NCBI GenBank assembly: GCA_949710005.1
Contig: OX453272.1
Span: forward strand, 480,001 to 544,000
Direction of reading: 5' to 3'
DNA length: 64,000 nucleotides
Source of the DNA: Ricordea florida
Lineage: Eukaryota > Cnidaria > Anthozoa > Corallimorpharia > Ricordeidae
Part shown: positions 50,501 to 63,266 of the stretch, piece after piece
How the letters are laid out: the number at the start of each line of letters is the position of its first letter
Position numbering within the stretch: the first letter of the stretch is position 1
Translations under genes and position numbers: made by a program
Notes under the pieces: generated by a model
Told to the model about the DNA's origin: nothing
What the model saw: only the letters and a program-made list of their open reading frames with translations
Databases searched by the model: none

Positions 50501-53500
50501 TGAGAGTCTGAAGCAGGCTAAATATCAGCATAAAACAGTACTGTGCAGAATATGAGAGTCTGAAGCAGGCTAAATATCAGCATAAAACAGTACTGTGCAG
50601 AATATGAGAGCCTGAAGCAGGCTAAATATCAGCATAAAACAGTACTGTGCAGAATATGAGAGTCTGAAGCAGGCTAAATATCAGCATAAAACAGTACTGT
50701 GCAGAATATGAGAGTCTGAAGCAGGCTAAATATCAGCATAAAACAGTACTGTGCAGAATATGAGAGTCTAAAGCAGGCTAAATATCAGCATAAAACAGTA
50801 CTGTGCAGAACATGAGAGAGTCTGAAGCAGGCTAAATATCAGCATAAAACAGTACTGTGCAGAATATGAGAGCGTAAAGCAGGCTAAATATCAGCATTAA
50901 ACAGTACTGTGCAGAATATGAGAGTCTGAAGCAGGGTAAATATCAGCATAAAACAGTACTGTGCAGAATATGAAAGCCTGAAGCAGGCTAGATATCAGCA
51001 TAAAACAGTACTGTGCAGAATATGAGAGTCTGAAGCAGGCTAAATATCAGCATAAAACAGTACTGTGCAGAATATGAGAGCCTGAAGCAGGCTAAATATC
51101 AGCATAAAACAGTACTGTGCAGAATATGAGAGTCTGAAGCAGGCTAAATATCAGCATAAAACAGTACTGTGCAGAATATGAGAGTCTGAAGCAGGCTAAA
51201 TATTAGCATAAAACAGTACTGTGCAGAATATGAGAGTCTGAAGCAGGCTAAATATCAGCATAAAACAGTACTGTGCAGAATATGAGAGTCTGAAGCAGGC
51301 TAAATATCAGCATAAAACAGTACTGTGCAAAATATGAGAGTCTGAAGCAGGCTAAATATCAGCATAAAACAGTACTGTGCAGAATATGAGAGTCTGAAGC
51401 AGGCTAAATATCAGCATAAAACAGTACTGTGCAGAATATGAGAGCCTGAAGCAGGCTAAATATCAGCATAAAACAGTACTGTGCAGAATATGAGAGTCTG
51501 AAGCAGGCTAAATATCAGCATAAAACAGTACTGTGCAGAATATGAGAGTCTGAAGCAGGCTAAATATCAGCATAAAACAGTACTGTGCAGAACATGAGAG
51601 AGTCTGAAGCAGGCTAAATATCAGCATAAAACAGTACTGTGCAGAATATGAGAGTCTGAAGCAGGCTAAATATCAGCATAAAACAGTACTGTGCAGAATA
51701 TGAGAGCCTGAAGCAGGCTAAATATCAGCATAAAACAGTACTGTGCAGAATATGAGAGTCTGAAGCAGGCTAAATATCAGCATAAAACAGTACTGTGCAG
51801 AATATGAGAGTCTGAAGCAGGCTAAATATCAGCATAAAACAGTACTGTGCAGAATATGAGAGTCTGAAGCAGGCTAAATATCAGCATAAAACAGTACTGT
51901 GCAGAATATGAGAGTCTAAAGCAGGCTAAATATCAGCATAAAACAGTACTGTGCAGAACATGAGAGAGTCTGAAGCAGGCTAAATATCAGCATAAAACAG
52001 TACTGTGCAGAATATGAGAGCGTAAAGCAGGCTAAATATCAGCATTAAACAGTACTGTGCAGAATATGAGAGTCTGAAGCAGGGTAAATATCAGCATAAA
52101 ACAGTACTGTGCAGAATATGAGAGTCTGAAGCAGGCTAAATATCAGCATAAAACACTACTGTGCAGAATATGAGAGTCTGAAGCAGGCTAAATATCAGCA
52201 TAAAACAGTACTGTGCAGAATATGAGAGTCTGAAGCAGGCTAAATATCAGCATAAAACAGTACTGTGCAGAATATGAGAGTCTGAAGCAGGCTAAATATC
52301 AGCATAAAACAGTACTGTGCAGAATATGAGAGTCTGAAGCAGGCTAAATATCAGCATAAAACAGTACTGTGCAGAATATGAGAGTCTGAAGCAGGCTAAA
52401 TATCAGCATAAAACAGTACTGTGCAGAATATGAGAGCCTGAAGCAGGCTAAATATCAGCATAAAACAGTACTGTGCAGAATATGAGAGTCTGAAGCAGGC
52501 TAAATATCAGCATAAAACAGTACTGTGCAGAATATGAGAGTCTGAAGCAGGCTAAATATCAGCATAAAAGAGTACTGTGCAGAACATGAGAGAGTCTGAA
52601 GCAGGCTAAATATCAGCATAAAACAGTACTGTGCAGAATATGAGAGTCTGAAGCAGGCTAAATATCAGCATAAAACAGTACTGTGCAGAACATGAGAGAG
52701 TCTGAAGCAGGCTAAATATCAGCATAAAACAGTACTGTGCAGAATATGAGAGCGTGAAGCAGGCTAAATATCAGCATTAAACAGTACTGTGCAGAATATG
52801 AGAGTCTGAAGCAGGGTAAATATCAGCATAAAACAGTACTGTGCAGAATATGAGAGCCTGAAGCAGGCTAAATATCAGCATAAAACAGTACTGTGCAGAA
52901 TATGAGAGTCTGAAGCAGGCTAAATATCAGCATAAAACAGTACTGTGCAGAATATGAGAGCCTGAAGCAGGCTAAATATCAGCATAAAACAGTACTGTGC
53001 AGAATATGAGAGTCTGAAGCAGGCTAAATATCAGCATAAAACAGTACTGTGCAGAATATGAGAGTCTGAAGCAGGCTAAATATCAGCATAAAACAGTACT
53101 GTGCAGAATATGAGAGTCTGAAGCAGGCTAAATATCAGCATAAAACAGTACTGTGCAGAATATGAGAGCCTGAAGCAGGCTAAATATCAGCATAAAACAG
53201 TGCTGTGCAGAATATGAGAGTCTGAAGCAGGCTAAATATCAGCATAAAACAGTACTGTGCAGAATATGAGAGCCTGAAGCAGGCTAAATATCAGCATAAA
53301 ACAGTACTGTGCAGAATATGAGAGTCTGAAGCAGGCTAAATATCAGCATAAAACAGTACTGTGCAGAATATGAGAGTCTGAAGCAGGCTAAATATCAGCA
53401 TAAAACAGTACTGTGCAGAATATGAGAGCCTGAAGCAGGCTAAATATCAGCATAAAACAGTACTGTGCAGAATATGAGAGTCTGAAGCAGGCTAAATATC

Positions 53501-55449
53501 AGCATAAAACAGTACTGTGCAGAATATGAGAGTCTGAAGCAGGCTAAATATCAGCATAAAACAGTACTGTGCAGAATATGAGAGTCTGAAGCAGGCTAAA
53601 TATCAGCATAAAACAGTACTGTGCAGAACATGAGAGAGTCTGAAGCAGGCTAAATATCAGCATAAAACAGTACTGTGCAGAATATGAGAGCGTGAAGCAG
53701 GCTAAATATCAGCATTAAACAGTACTGTGCAGAATATGAGAGTCTGAAGCAGGGTAAATATCAGCATAAAACAGTACTGTGCAGAATATGAGAGCCTGAA
53801 GCAGGCTAAATATCAGCATAAAACAGTGCTGTGCAGAATATGAGAGTCTGAAGCAGGCTAAATATCAGCATAAAACAGTACTGTGCAGAATATGAGAGCC
53901 TGAAGCAGGCTAAATATCAGCATAAAACAGTACTGTGCAGAATATGAGAGTCTGAAGCAGGCTAAATATCAGCATAAAACAGTACTGTGCAGAATATGAG
54001 AGTCTGAAGCAGGCTAAATATCAGCATAAAACAGTACTGTGCAGAATATGAGAGTCTGAAGCAGGCTAAATATCAGCATAAAACAGTACTGTGCAGAATA
54101 TGAGAGTCTGAAGCAGGCTAAATATCAGCATAAAAAAGTACTGTGCAGAACATGAGAGAGTCTGAAGCAGGCTAAATATCAGCATAAAACAGTACTGTGC
54201 AGAATATGAGAGCGTAAAGCAGGCTAAATATCAGCATTAAACAGTACTGTGCAGAATATGAGAGTCTGAAGCAGGGTAAATATCAGCATAAAACAGTACT
54301 GTGCAGAATATGAGAGCCTGAAGCAGGCTAAATATCAGCATAAAACAGTACTGTGCAGAATATGAGAGTCTGAAGCAGGCTAAATATCAGCATAAAACAG
54401 TACTATGCAGAATATGAGAGCCTGAAGCAGGCTAAATATCAGCATAAAACAGTACTGTGCAGAATATGAGAGTCTGAAGCAGGCTAAATATCAGCATAAA
54501 ACAGTACTGTGCAGAATATGAGAGTCTGAAGCAGGCTAAATATCAGCATAAAACAGTACTGTGCAGAATATGAGAGCCTGAAGCAGGCTAAATATCAGCA
54601 TAAAACAGTACTGTGCAGAATATGAGAGTCTGAAGCAGGCTAAATATCAGCATAAAACAGTACTGTGCAGAATATGAGAGCCTGAAGCAGGCTAAATATC
54701 AGCATAAAACAGTACTGTGCAGAATATGAGAGTCTGAAGCAGGCTAAATATCAGCATAAAACAGTACTGTGCAGAATATGAGAGTCTGAAGCAGGCTAAA
54801 TATCAGCATAAAACAGTACTGTGCAGAATATGAGAGCCTGAAGCAGGCTAAATATCAGCATAAAACAGTACTGTGCAGAATATGAGAGTCTGAAGCAGGC
54901 TAAATATCAGCATAAAACAGTACTGTGCAGAATATGAGAGCCTGAAGCAGGCTAAATATCAGCATAAAACAGTACTGTGCAGAATATGAGAGCCTGAAGC
55001 AGGCTAAATATCAGCATAAAACAGTACTGTGCAGAATATGAGAGTCTGAAGCAGGCTAAATATCAGCATAAAACAGTACTGTGCAGAATATGAGAGTCTG
55101 AAGCAGGCTAAATATCAGCATAAAACAGTACTGTGCAGAATATGAGAGTCTGAAGCAGGCTAAATATCAGCATAAAACAGTACTGTGCAGAATATGAGAG
55201 TCTGAAGCAGGCTAAATATCAGCATAAAACAGTACTGTGCAGAACATGAGAGAGTCTGAAGCAGGCTAAATATCAGCATAAAACAGTACTGTGCAGAATA
55301 TGAGAGCCTGAAGCAGGCTAAATATCAGCATTAAACAGTACTGTGCAGAATATGAGAGTCTGAAGCAGGGTAAATATCAGCATAAAACAGTACTGTGCAG
55401 AATATGAGAGCCTGAAGCAGGCTAAATATCAGCATAAAACAGTACTGTG

Positions 55450-58400
55450 AAGAATATGAGAGTCTGAAGCAGGCTAAATATCAGCATAAAACAGTACTGT
55501 GCAGAATATGAGAGCCTGAAGCAGGCTAAATATCAGCATAAAACAGTACTGTGCATAATATGAGAGTCTGAAGCAGGCTAAATATCAGCATAAAAAAGTA
55601 CTGTGAAGAATATGAGAGTCTAAAGCAGGCTAAATATCAGCATAAAACAGTACTGTGCAGAATATGAGAGTCTGAAGCAGGCTAAATATCAGCATAAAAC
55701 AGTACTGTGCAGAATATGAGAGTCTGAAGCAGGCTAAATATCAGCATAAAACAGTACTGTGAAGAACATGAGAGAGTCTGAAGAAGGCTAAATATCAGCA
55801 TAAAACTGTACTGTGCAGAATATGAGAGCGTAAAGCAGGCTAAATATCAGCATTAAACAGTACTGTGCAGAATATGAGAGTCTGAAGCAGGGTAAATATC
55901 AGCATAAAACAGTACTGTGCAGAATATGAGAGCCTGAAGCAGGCTAAATATCAGCATAAAACAGTACTGTGCGGAATATGAGAGTCTGAAGCAGGCTAAA
56001 TATCAGCATAAAACAGTACTGTGCAGAATATGAGAGCCTGAAGCAGGCTAAATATCAGCATAAAACAGTACTGTGCAGAATATGAGAGTCTGAAGCAGGC
56101 TAAATATCAGCATAAAACAGTACTGTGCAGAATATGAGAGTCTGAAGCAGGCTAAATATCAGCATAAAAAAGTACTGTGCAGAATATGAGAGTCTGAAGC
56201 AGGCTAAATATCAGCATAAAACAGTACTGTGCAGAATATGAGAGTCTGAAGCAGGCTAAATATCAGAAAAAACAGTACTGTGCAGAATATGAGAGTCTGA
56301 AGCAGGCTAAATATCAGCATAAAAAAGTACTGTGCAGAATATGAGAGCCTGAAGCAGGCTAAATATCAGCATAAAACAGTACTGTGCAGAATATGAGAGC
56401 CTGAAGCAGGCTAAATATCAGCATAAAACAGTACTGTGCAGAATATGAGAGTCTGAAGCAGGCTAAATATCAGCATAAAACAGTACTGTGCAGAATATGA
56501 GAGTCTGAACCAGGCTAAATATCAGCATAAAACAGTACTGTGCAGAATATGAGAGTCTGAAGCAAGCTAAATATCAGCATAAAACAGTACTGTGCAGAAT
56601 ATGAGAGCCTGAAGCAGGCTAAATATCAGCATAAAACAGTACTGTGCAGAATATGAGCGCCTGAAGCAGGCTAAATATCAGCATAAAACAGTACTGTGCA
56701 GAATATGAGAGCCTGAAGCAGGCTAAATATCAGCATAAAACAATACTGTGCAGAATATGAGAGCCTGAAGCAGGCTAAATATCAGCATAAAACAGTACTG
56801 TGCAGAATATGAGAGTCTGAAGCAGGCTAAATATCAGCATAAAACAGTACTGTGCAGAATATGAGAGTCTGAAGCAGGCTAAATATCAGCATAAAACAGT
56901 ACTGTGCAGAATATGAGAGTCTGAAGCAGGCTAAATATCAGCATAAAACAGTACTGTGCAGAATATGAGAGTCTGAAGCAGGCTAAATATCAGCATAAAA
57001 CAGTACTGTGCAGAATATGAGAGTCTGAAGCAGGCTAAATATCAGCATAAAACAGTACTGTGCAGAATATGAGAGCCTGAAGCAGGCTAAATATCAGCAT
57101 AAAACAGTACTGAGCAGAATATGAGAGTCTGAAGCAGGCTAAATATCAGCATAAAACAGTACTGTGCAGAATATGAGAGTCTGAAGCAGGCTAAATATCA
57201 GCATAAAACAGTACTGTGCAGAACATGAGAGAGTCTAAAGCAGGCTAAATATCAGCATAAAACAGTACTGTGCAGAATATGAGAGCGTGAAGCAGGCTAA
57301 ATATCAGCATAAAACAGTACTGTGCAGAATATGAGAGTCTGAAGCAGGGTAAATATCAGCATAAAACAGTACTGTGCAGAATATGAGAGCCTGAAGCAGG
57401 CTAAATATCAGCATAAAACAGTACTGTGCAGAATATGAGAGTCTGAAGCAGGCTAAATATCAGCATAAAACAGTACTGTGCAGAATATGAGAGCCTGAAG
57501 CAGGCTAAATATCAGCATAAAACAGTACTGTGCAGAATATGAAAGTCTGAAGCAGGCTAAATATCAGCATAAAACAGTACTGTGCAGAATATGAGAGTCT
57601 GAAGCAGGCTAAATATCAGCATAAAACAGTACTGTGCAGAATATGAGAGTCTGAAGCAGGCTAAGTATCAGCATAAAACAGTACTGTGCAGAATATGAGA
57701 GTCTGAAGCAGGCTACATATCAGCATAAAACAGTACTGTGCAGAATATGAGAGCCTGAAGCAGGCTAAATATCAGCATAAAACAGTACTGTGCAGAATAT
57801 GAGAGCCTGAAGCAGGCTAAATATCAGCATAAAACAGTACTGTGCAGAACATGAGAGCCTGAAGCAGGCTAAATATCAGCATAAAACAGTACTGTGCAGA
57901 AGATGAGAGCCTGAAGCAGGCTAAATATCAGCATAAAACAGTACTGTGCAGAATATGAGAGTCTGAAGCAGGCTAAATATCAGCATAAAACAGTACTGTG
58001 CTAAATATGAGAGTCTGAAGCAGGCTAAATATCAGCATAAAACAGTACTGTGCAGAATATGAGAGCCTGAAGCAGGCTAAATATCAGCATAAAACATTAC
58101 TGTGCAGAATATGAGAGTCTGAAGCAGGCTAAATATCAGCATAAAACAGTACTGTGCAGAATATGAGAGTCTGAAGCAGGCTAAATATCAGCATAAAACA
58201 GTACTGTGCAGAACATGAGAGAGTCTGAAGCAGGCTAAATATCAGCATAAAACAGTACTGTGCAGAATATGAGAGCGTGAAGCAGGCTAAATATCAGCAT
58301 AAAACAGTACTGTGCAGAATATGAGAGTCTGAAGCAGGCTAAATATCAGCATAAAACAGTACTGTGCAGAATATAAGAGTCTGAAGCAGGCTAAATATCA

Positions 58401-61400
58401 GCATAAAACAGTACTGTGCAGAATATGAGAGTCTGAAGCAGGCTAAATATCAGCATAAAACAGTACTGTGCAGAATATGAGAGTCTGAAGCAGGCTAAAT
58501 ATCAGCATGAAACAGTACTGTGCAGAATATGAGAGTCTGAAGCAGGGTAAATATCAGCATAAAACAGCTAGTACTGTGCAGAATATGAGAGTCTGAAGCA
58601 GGCTAAATATCAGCATAAAATAGTACTGTGCAGAATATGAGAGTCTGAAGCAGGCTAAATATCAGCATAAAACAGTACTGTGAAGAACATGAGAGAGTCT
58701 GAAGCAGGCTAAATATCAGCATAAAACAGTACTGTGCAGAATATGAGAGCGTAAAGCAGGCTAAATATCAGCATTAAACAGTACTGTGCAGAATATGAGA
58801 GTCTGAAGCAGGGTAAATATCAGCATAAAACAGTACTGTGCAGAATATGAGAGCCTGAAGCAGGCTAAATATCAGCATAAAACAGTACTGTGCGGAATAT
58901 GAGAGTCTGAAGCAGGCTAAATATCAGCATAAAACAGTACTGTGCAGAATATGAGAGCCTGAAGCAGGCTAAATATCAGCATAAAACAGTACTGTGCAGA
59001 ATATGAGAGTCTGAAGCAGGCTAAATATCAGCATAAAACAGTACTGTGCAGAATATGAGAGTCTGAAGCAGGCTAAATATCAGCATAAAAAAGTACTGTG
59101 CAGAATATGAGAGTCTGAAGCAGGCTAAATATCAGCATAAAACAGTACTGTGCAGAATATGAGAGTCTGAAGCAGGCTAAATATCAGCATAAAAAAGTAC
59201 TGTGCAGAATATGAGAGCCTGAAGAAGGCTAAATATCAGCATAAAACAGTACTGTGCAGAATTTGAGAGCCTGAAGCAGGCTAAATATCAGCATAAAACA
59301 GTACTGTGCAGAATATGAGAGTCTGAAGCAGGCTAAATATCAGCATAAAACAGTACTGTGCAGAATATGAGAGTCTGAAGCAAGCTAAATATCAGCATAA
59401 AACAGTACTGTGCAGAATATGAGAGCCTGAAGCAGGCTAAATATCAGCATAAAACAGTACTGTGCAGAATATGAGCGCCTGAAGCAGGCTAAATATCAGC
59501 ATAAAACAGTACTGTGCAGAATATGAGAGCCTGAAGCAGGCTAAATATCAGCATAAAACAATACTGTGCAGAATATGAGAGCCTGAAGCAGGCTAAATAT
59601 CAGCATAAAACAGTACTGTGCAGAATATGAGAGTCTGAAGCAGGCTAAATATCAGCATAAAACAGTACTGTGCAGAATATGAGAGTCTGAAGCAGGCTAA
59701 ATATCAGCATAAAACAGTACTGTGCAGAATATGAGAGTCTGAAGCAGGCTAAATATCAGCATAAAACAGTACTGTGCAGAATATGAGAGCCTGAAGCAGG
59801 CTAAATATCAGAATAAAACAGTACTGTGCAGAATATGAGAGTCTGAAGCAGGCTAAATATCAGCATAAAACAGTACTGTGCAGAATATGAGAGCCTGAAG
59901 CAGGCTAAATATCAGCATAAAACAGTACTGTGCAGAATATGAGAGTCTGAAGCAGGCTAAATATCAGCATAAAACAGTACTGTGCAGAATATGAGAGCCT
60001 GAAGCAGGCTAAATATCAGCATAAAACAGTACGGTGCAGAATATGAGAGTCTGAAGCAGGCTAAATATCAGCATAAAACAGTACTGTGCAGAATATGAGA
60101 GTCTGAAGCAGGCTAAATATCAGCATAAAACAGTACTGTGCAGAATATGAGAGTCTGAAGCAGGCTAAATATCAGCATAAAACAGTACTGTGCAGAATAT
60201 GAGAGCCTGAAGCAGGCTAAATATCAGCATAAAACAGTACTGAGCAGAATATGAGAGTCTGAAGCAGGCTAAATATCAGCATAAAAGAGTACTGTGCAGA
60301 ATATGAGAGTCTGAAGCAGGCTAAATATCAGCATAAAACAGTACTGTGCAGAACATGAGAGAGTCTAAAGCAGGCTAAATATCAGCATAAAACAGTACTG
60401 TGCAGAATATGAGAGCGTGAAGCAGGCTAAATATCAGCATAAAACAGTACTGTGCAGAATATGAGAGTCTGAAGCAGGGTAAATATCAGCATAAAACAGT
60501 ACTGTGCAGAATATGAGAGCCTGAAGCAGGCTAAATATCAGCATAAAACAGTACTGTGCAGAATATGAGAGTCTGAAGCAGGCTAAATATCAGCATAAAA
60601 CAGTACTGTGCAGAATATGAGAGCCTGAAGCAGGCTAAATATCAGCATAAAACAGTACTGTGCAGAATATGAGAGTCTGAAGCAGGTAAATATCAGCATA
60701 AAACAGTACTGTGCAGAATATGAGAGTCTGAAGCAGGCTAAATATCAGCATAAAACAGTACTGTGCAGAATATGAGAGTCTGAAGCAGGCTAAGTATCAG
60801 CATAAAAGAGTACTGTGCAGAATATGAGAGTCTGAAGCAGGCTAAATATCAGCATAAAACAGTACTGTGCAGAATATGAGAGCCTGAAGCAGGCTAAATA
60901 TCAGCATAAAACAGTACTGTGCAGAATATGAGAGCCTGAAGCAGGCTAAATATCAGCATAAAACAGTACTGTGCAGAACATGAGAGCCTGAAGCAGGCTA
61001 AATATCAGCATAAAACAGTACTGTGCAGAAGATGAGAGCCTGAAGCAGGCTAAATATCAGCATAAAACAGTACTGTGCAGAATATGAGAGTCTGAAGCAG
61101 GCTAAATATCAGCATAAAACAGTACTGTGCTAAATATGAGAGTCTGAAGCAGGCTAAATATCAGCATAAAACAGTACTGTGCAGAATATGAGAGCCTGAA
61201 GCAGGCTAAATATCAGCATAAAACAGTACTGTGCAGAATATGAGAGTCTGAAGCAGGCTAAATATCAGCATAAAACAGTACTGTGCAGAATATGAGAGTC
61301 TGAAGCAGGCGAAATATCAGCATAAAACAGTACTGTGCAGAACATGAGAGAGTCTGAAGCAGGCTAAATATCAGCATAAAACAGTACTGTGCAGAATATG

Positions 61401-61700
61401 AGAGCGTGAAGCAGGCTAAATATCAGCATAAAACAGTACTGTGCAGAATATGAGAGTCTGAAGCAGGGTAAATATCAGCATAAAACAGTACTGTGCAGAA
61501 TATAAGAGTCTGAAGCAGGCTAAATATCAGCATAAAACAGTACTGTGCAGAATATGAGAGTCTGAAGCAGGCTAAATATCAGCATAAAACAGTACTGTGC
61601 AGAATATGAGAGTCTGAAGCAGGCTAAATATCAGCATGAAACAGTACTGTGCAGAATATGAGAGTCTGAAGCAGGCTAAATATCAGCATAAAACAGTACT
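55450..61700 (+). repeat. Higher-order repeat, about 2.9-3.1 kb, two copies
   Basis: Rare markers repeat at about 2.9 to 3.1 kb: TGAAGAACATG 55760/58681, GCGGAATATG 55971/58892, CAATACTGTG 56741/59560, AACATGAGAGAGTCTAAAG 57222/60352, CTAAATATGA 58001/61130. The offset shifts (2,921 to 2,819 to 3,130) show monomer gains and losses after the duplication. Confidence 0.8.
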
Positions 61701-63266
61701 GTGCAGAATATGAGAGTCTGAAGCAGGCTAAATATCAGCATAAAACAGTACTGTGCAGAATATGAGAGTCTGAACCAGGCTAAATATCAGCATAAAACAG
61801 TACTGTGCAGAATATGAGAGTCTGAAGCAGGCTAAATATCAGCATAAAACAGTACTGTGCAGAATATGAGAGTCTAAAGCAGGCTAAATATCAGCATAAG
61901 ACAGTACTGTGCAGAATATGAGAGTCTGAAGCAGGCTAAATATCAGCATAAAACATTACTGTGCAGAATATGAGAGCCTCAAGCAGGCTAAATATCAGCA
62001 TAAAACAGTACTGTGCAGAATATGAGAGTCTGAAGCAGGCTAAATATCAGCATAAAACAGTACTGTGCAGAATATGAGAGTCTGAAGCAGGCTAAATATC
62101 AGCATAAAAAAGTACTGTGCAGAATATAAGAGTCTGAAGCAGGCTAAATATCAGCATAAAACAGTACTGTGCAGAAGATGAGAGCCTGAAGCAGGCTAAA
62201 TATCAGCATAAAACAGTACTGTGCAGAAGATGATAGCCTGAGGCAGGCTAAATATCAGCATAAAACAGTACTGTGCAGAATATGAGCGCCTGAAGCAGGC
62301 TAAATATCAGCATAAAACAGTACTGTGCAGAATATGAGAGCCTGAAGCAGGCTAAATATCAGCATAAAACAGTACTGTGCAGAATATGAGCGCCTGAAGC
62401 AGGCTAAATATCAGCATAAAACAGTACTGTGCAGAATATGAGAGCCTGAAGCAGGCTAAATATCAGCATAAAACAGTACTGTGCAGAATATGAGAGCCTG
62501 AAGCAGGCTAAATATCAGCATAAAACAGTACTGTGCAGAAGATGATAGCCTGAAGCAGGCTAAATATCAGCATAAAACAGTACTGTGCAGAATATGAGCG
62601 CCTGAAGCAGGCTAAATATCAGCATAAAACAGTACTGTGCAGAATATGAGAGCCTGAAGCAGGCTAAATATCAGCATAAAACAGTACTGTGCAGAATATG
62701 AGAGCCTGAAGCAGGCTAAATATCAGCATAAAGCAGTACTGTGCAGAATATGAGAGTCTGAAGCAGGCGAAATATCAGCATAAAACAGTACTGTGCAGAA
62801 TATGAGAGTCTGAAGCAGGCTAAATATCAGCATAAAACAGTACTGTGCAGAATATGAGAGTCTGAAGCAGGTAAATATCAGCATAAAACAGTACTGTGCA
62901 GAATATGAGAGCCTGAAGCAGGCTAAATATCAGCATAAAACAGTACTGTGCAGAATATGAGAGCCTGAAGCAGGCTAAATATCAGCATAAAACAGTACTT
63001 TGGAGAATATGAGAGTCTGAAGCAGGCTAAATATCAGCATAAAACAGTACTGTGCAGAATATGAGAGTCTGAAGCAGGTAAATATCAGCATAAAACAGTA
63101 CTGTGCAGAATATGAGAGCCTGAAGCAGGCTAAATATCAGCATAAAACAGTACTGTGCAGAATATGAGAGCCTGAAGCAGGCTAAATATCAGCATAAAAC
63201 AGTACTGTGCAGAATATGAGAGTCTGAAGCAGGCTAAATATCAGCATAAAACAGTACTGTGCAGAA

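Larger units (their letters stand above)
22535..63266 (+). repeat. 52-bp satellite array, right part (about 780 copies)
   Basis: This is the continuation of the left array, in the same orientation and monomer phase. The last recognisable unit ends at GCAGAA 63261-63266, where sequence becomes unique. Three zones differ in variants. About 22.5-34 kb carries CACCATAAAAC, AAGAGTCT and GAAGAAGG types. About 34-59 kb carries CATTAAAC and GAGCGTGAAGC or GAGCGTAAAGC types. About 57-63 kb carries AGAAGATGAG and GAGCGCCTG types. Rare indels include a 4-bp CTAG-creating insertion at 58567 and single-base losses in CAGGTAAAT units (60685, 62870, 63078). Confidence 0.98.

Noticed and set aside
3439..63266. 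CRISPR-like regular direct repeats
   Set aside because: The repeats are contiguous with no unique spacers, there are no cas genes, and introns and transposon content point to a eukaryote. It is a plain tandem satellite.
63182..63266. Extension of the right-flank minus frame into the satellite
   Set aside because: The last part of the frame is ordinary satellite; only 63274-63490 is unique sequence worth testing.
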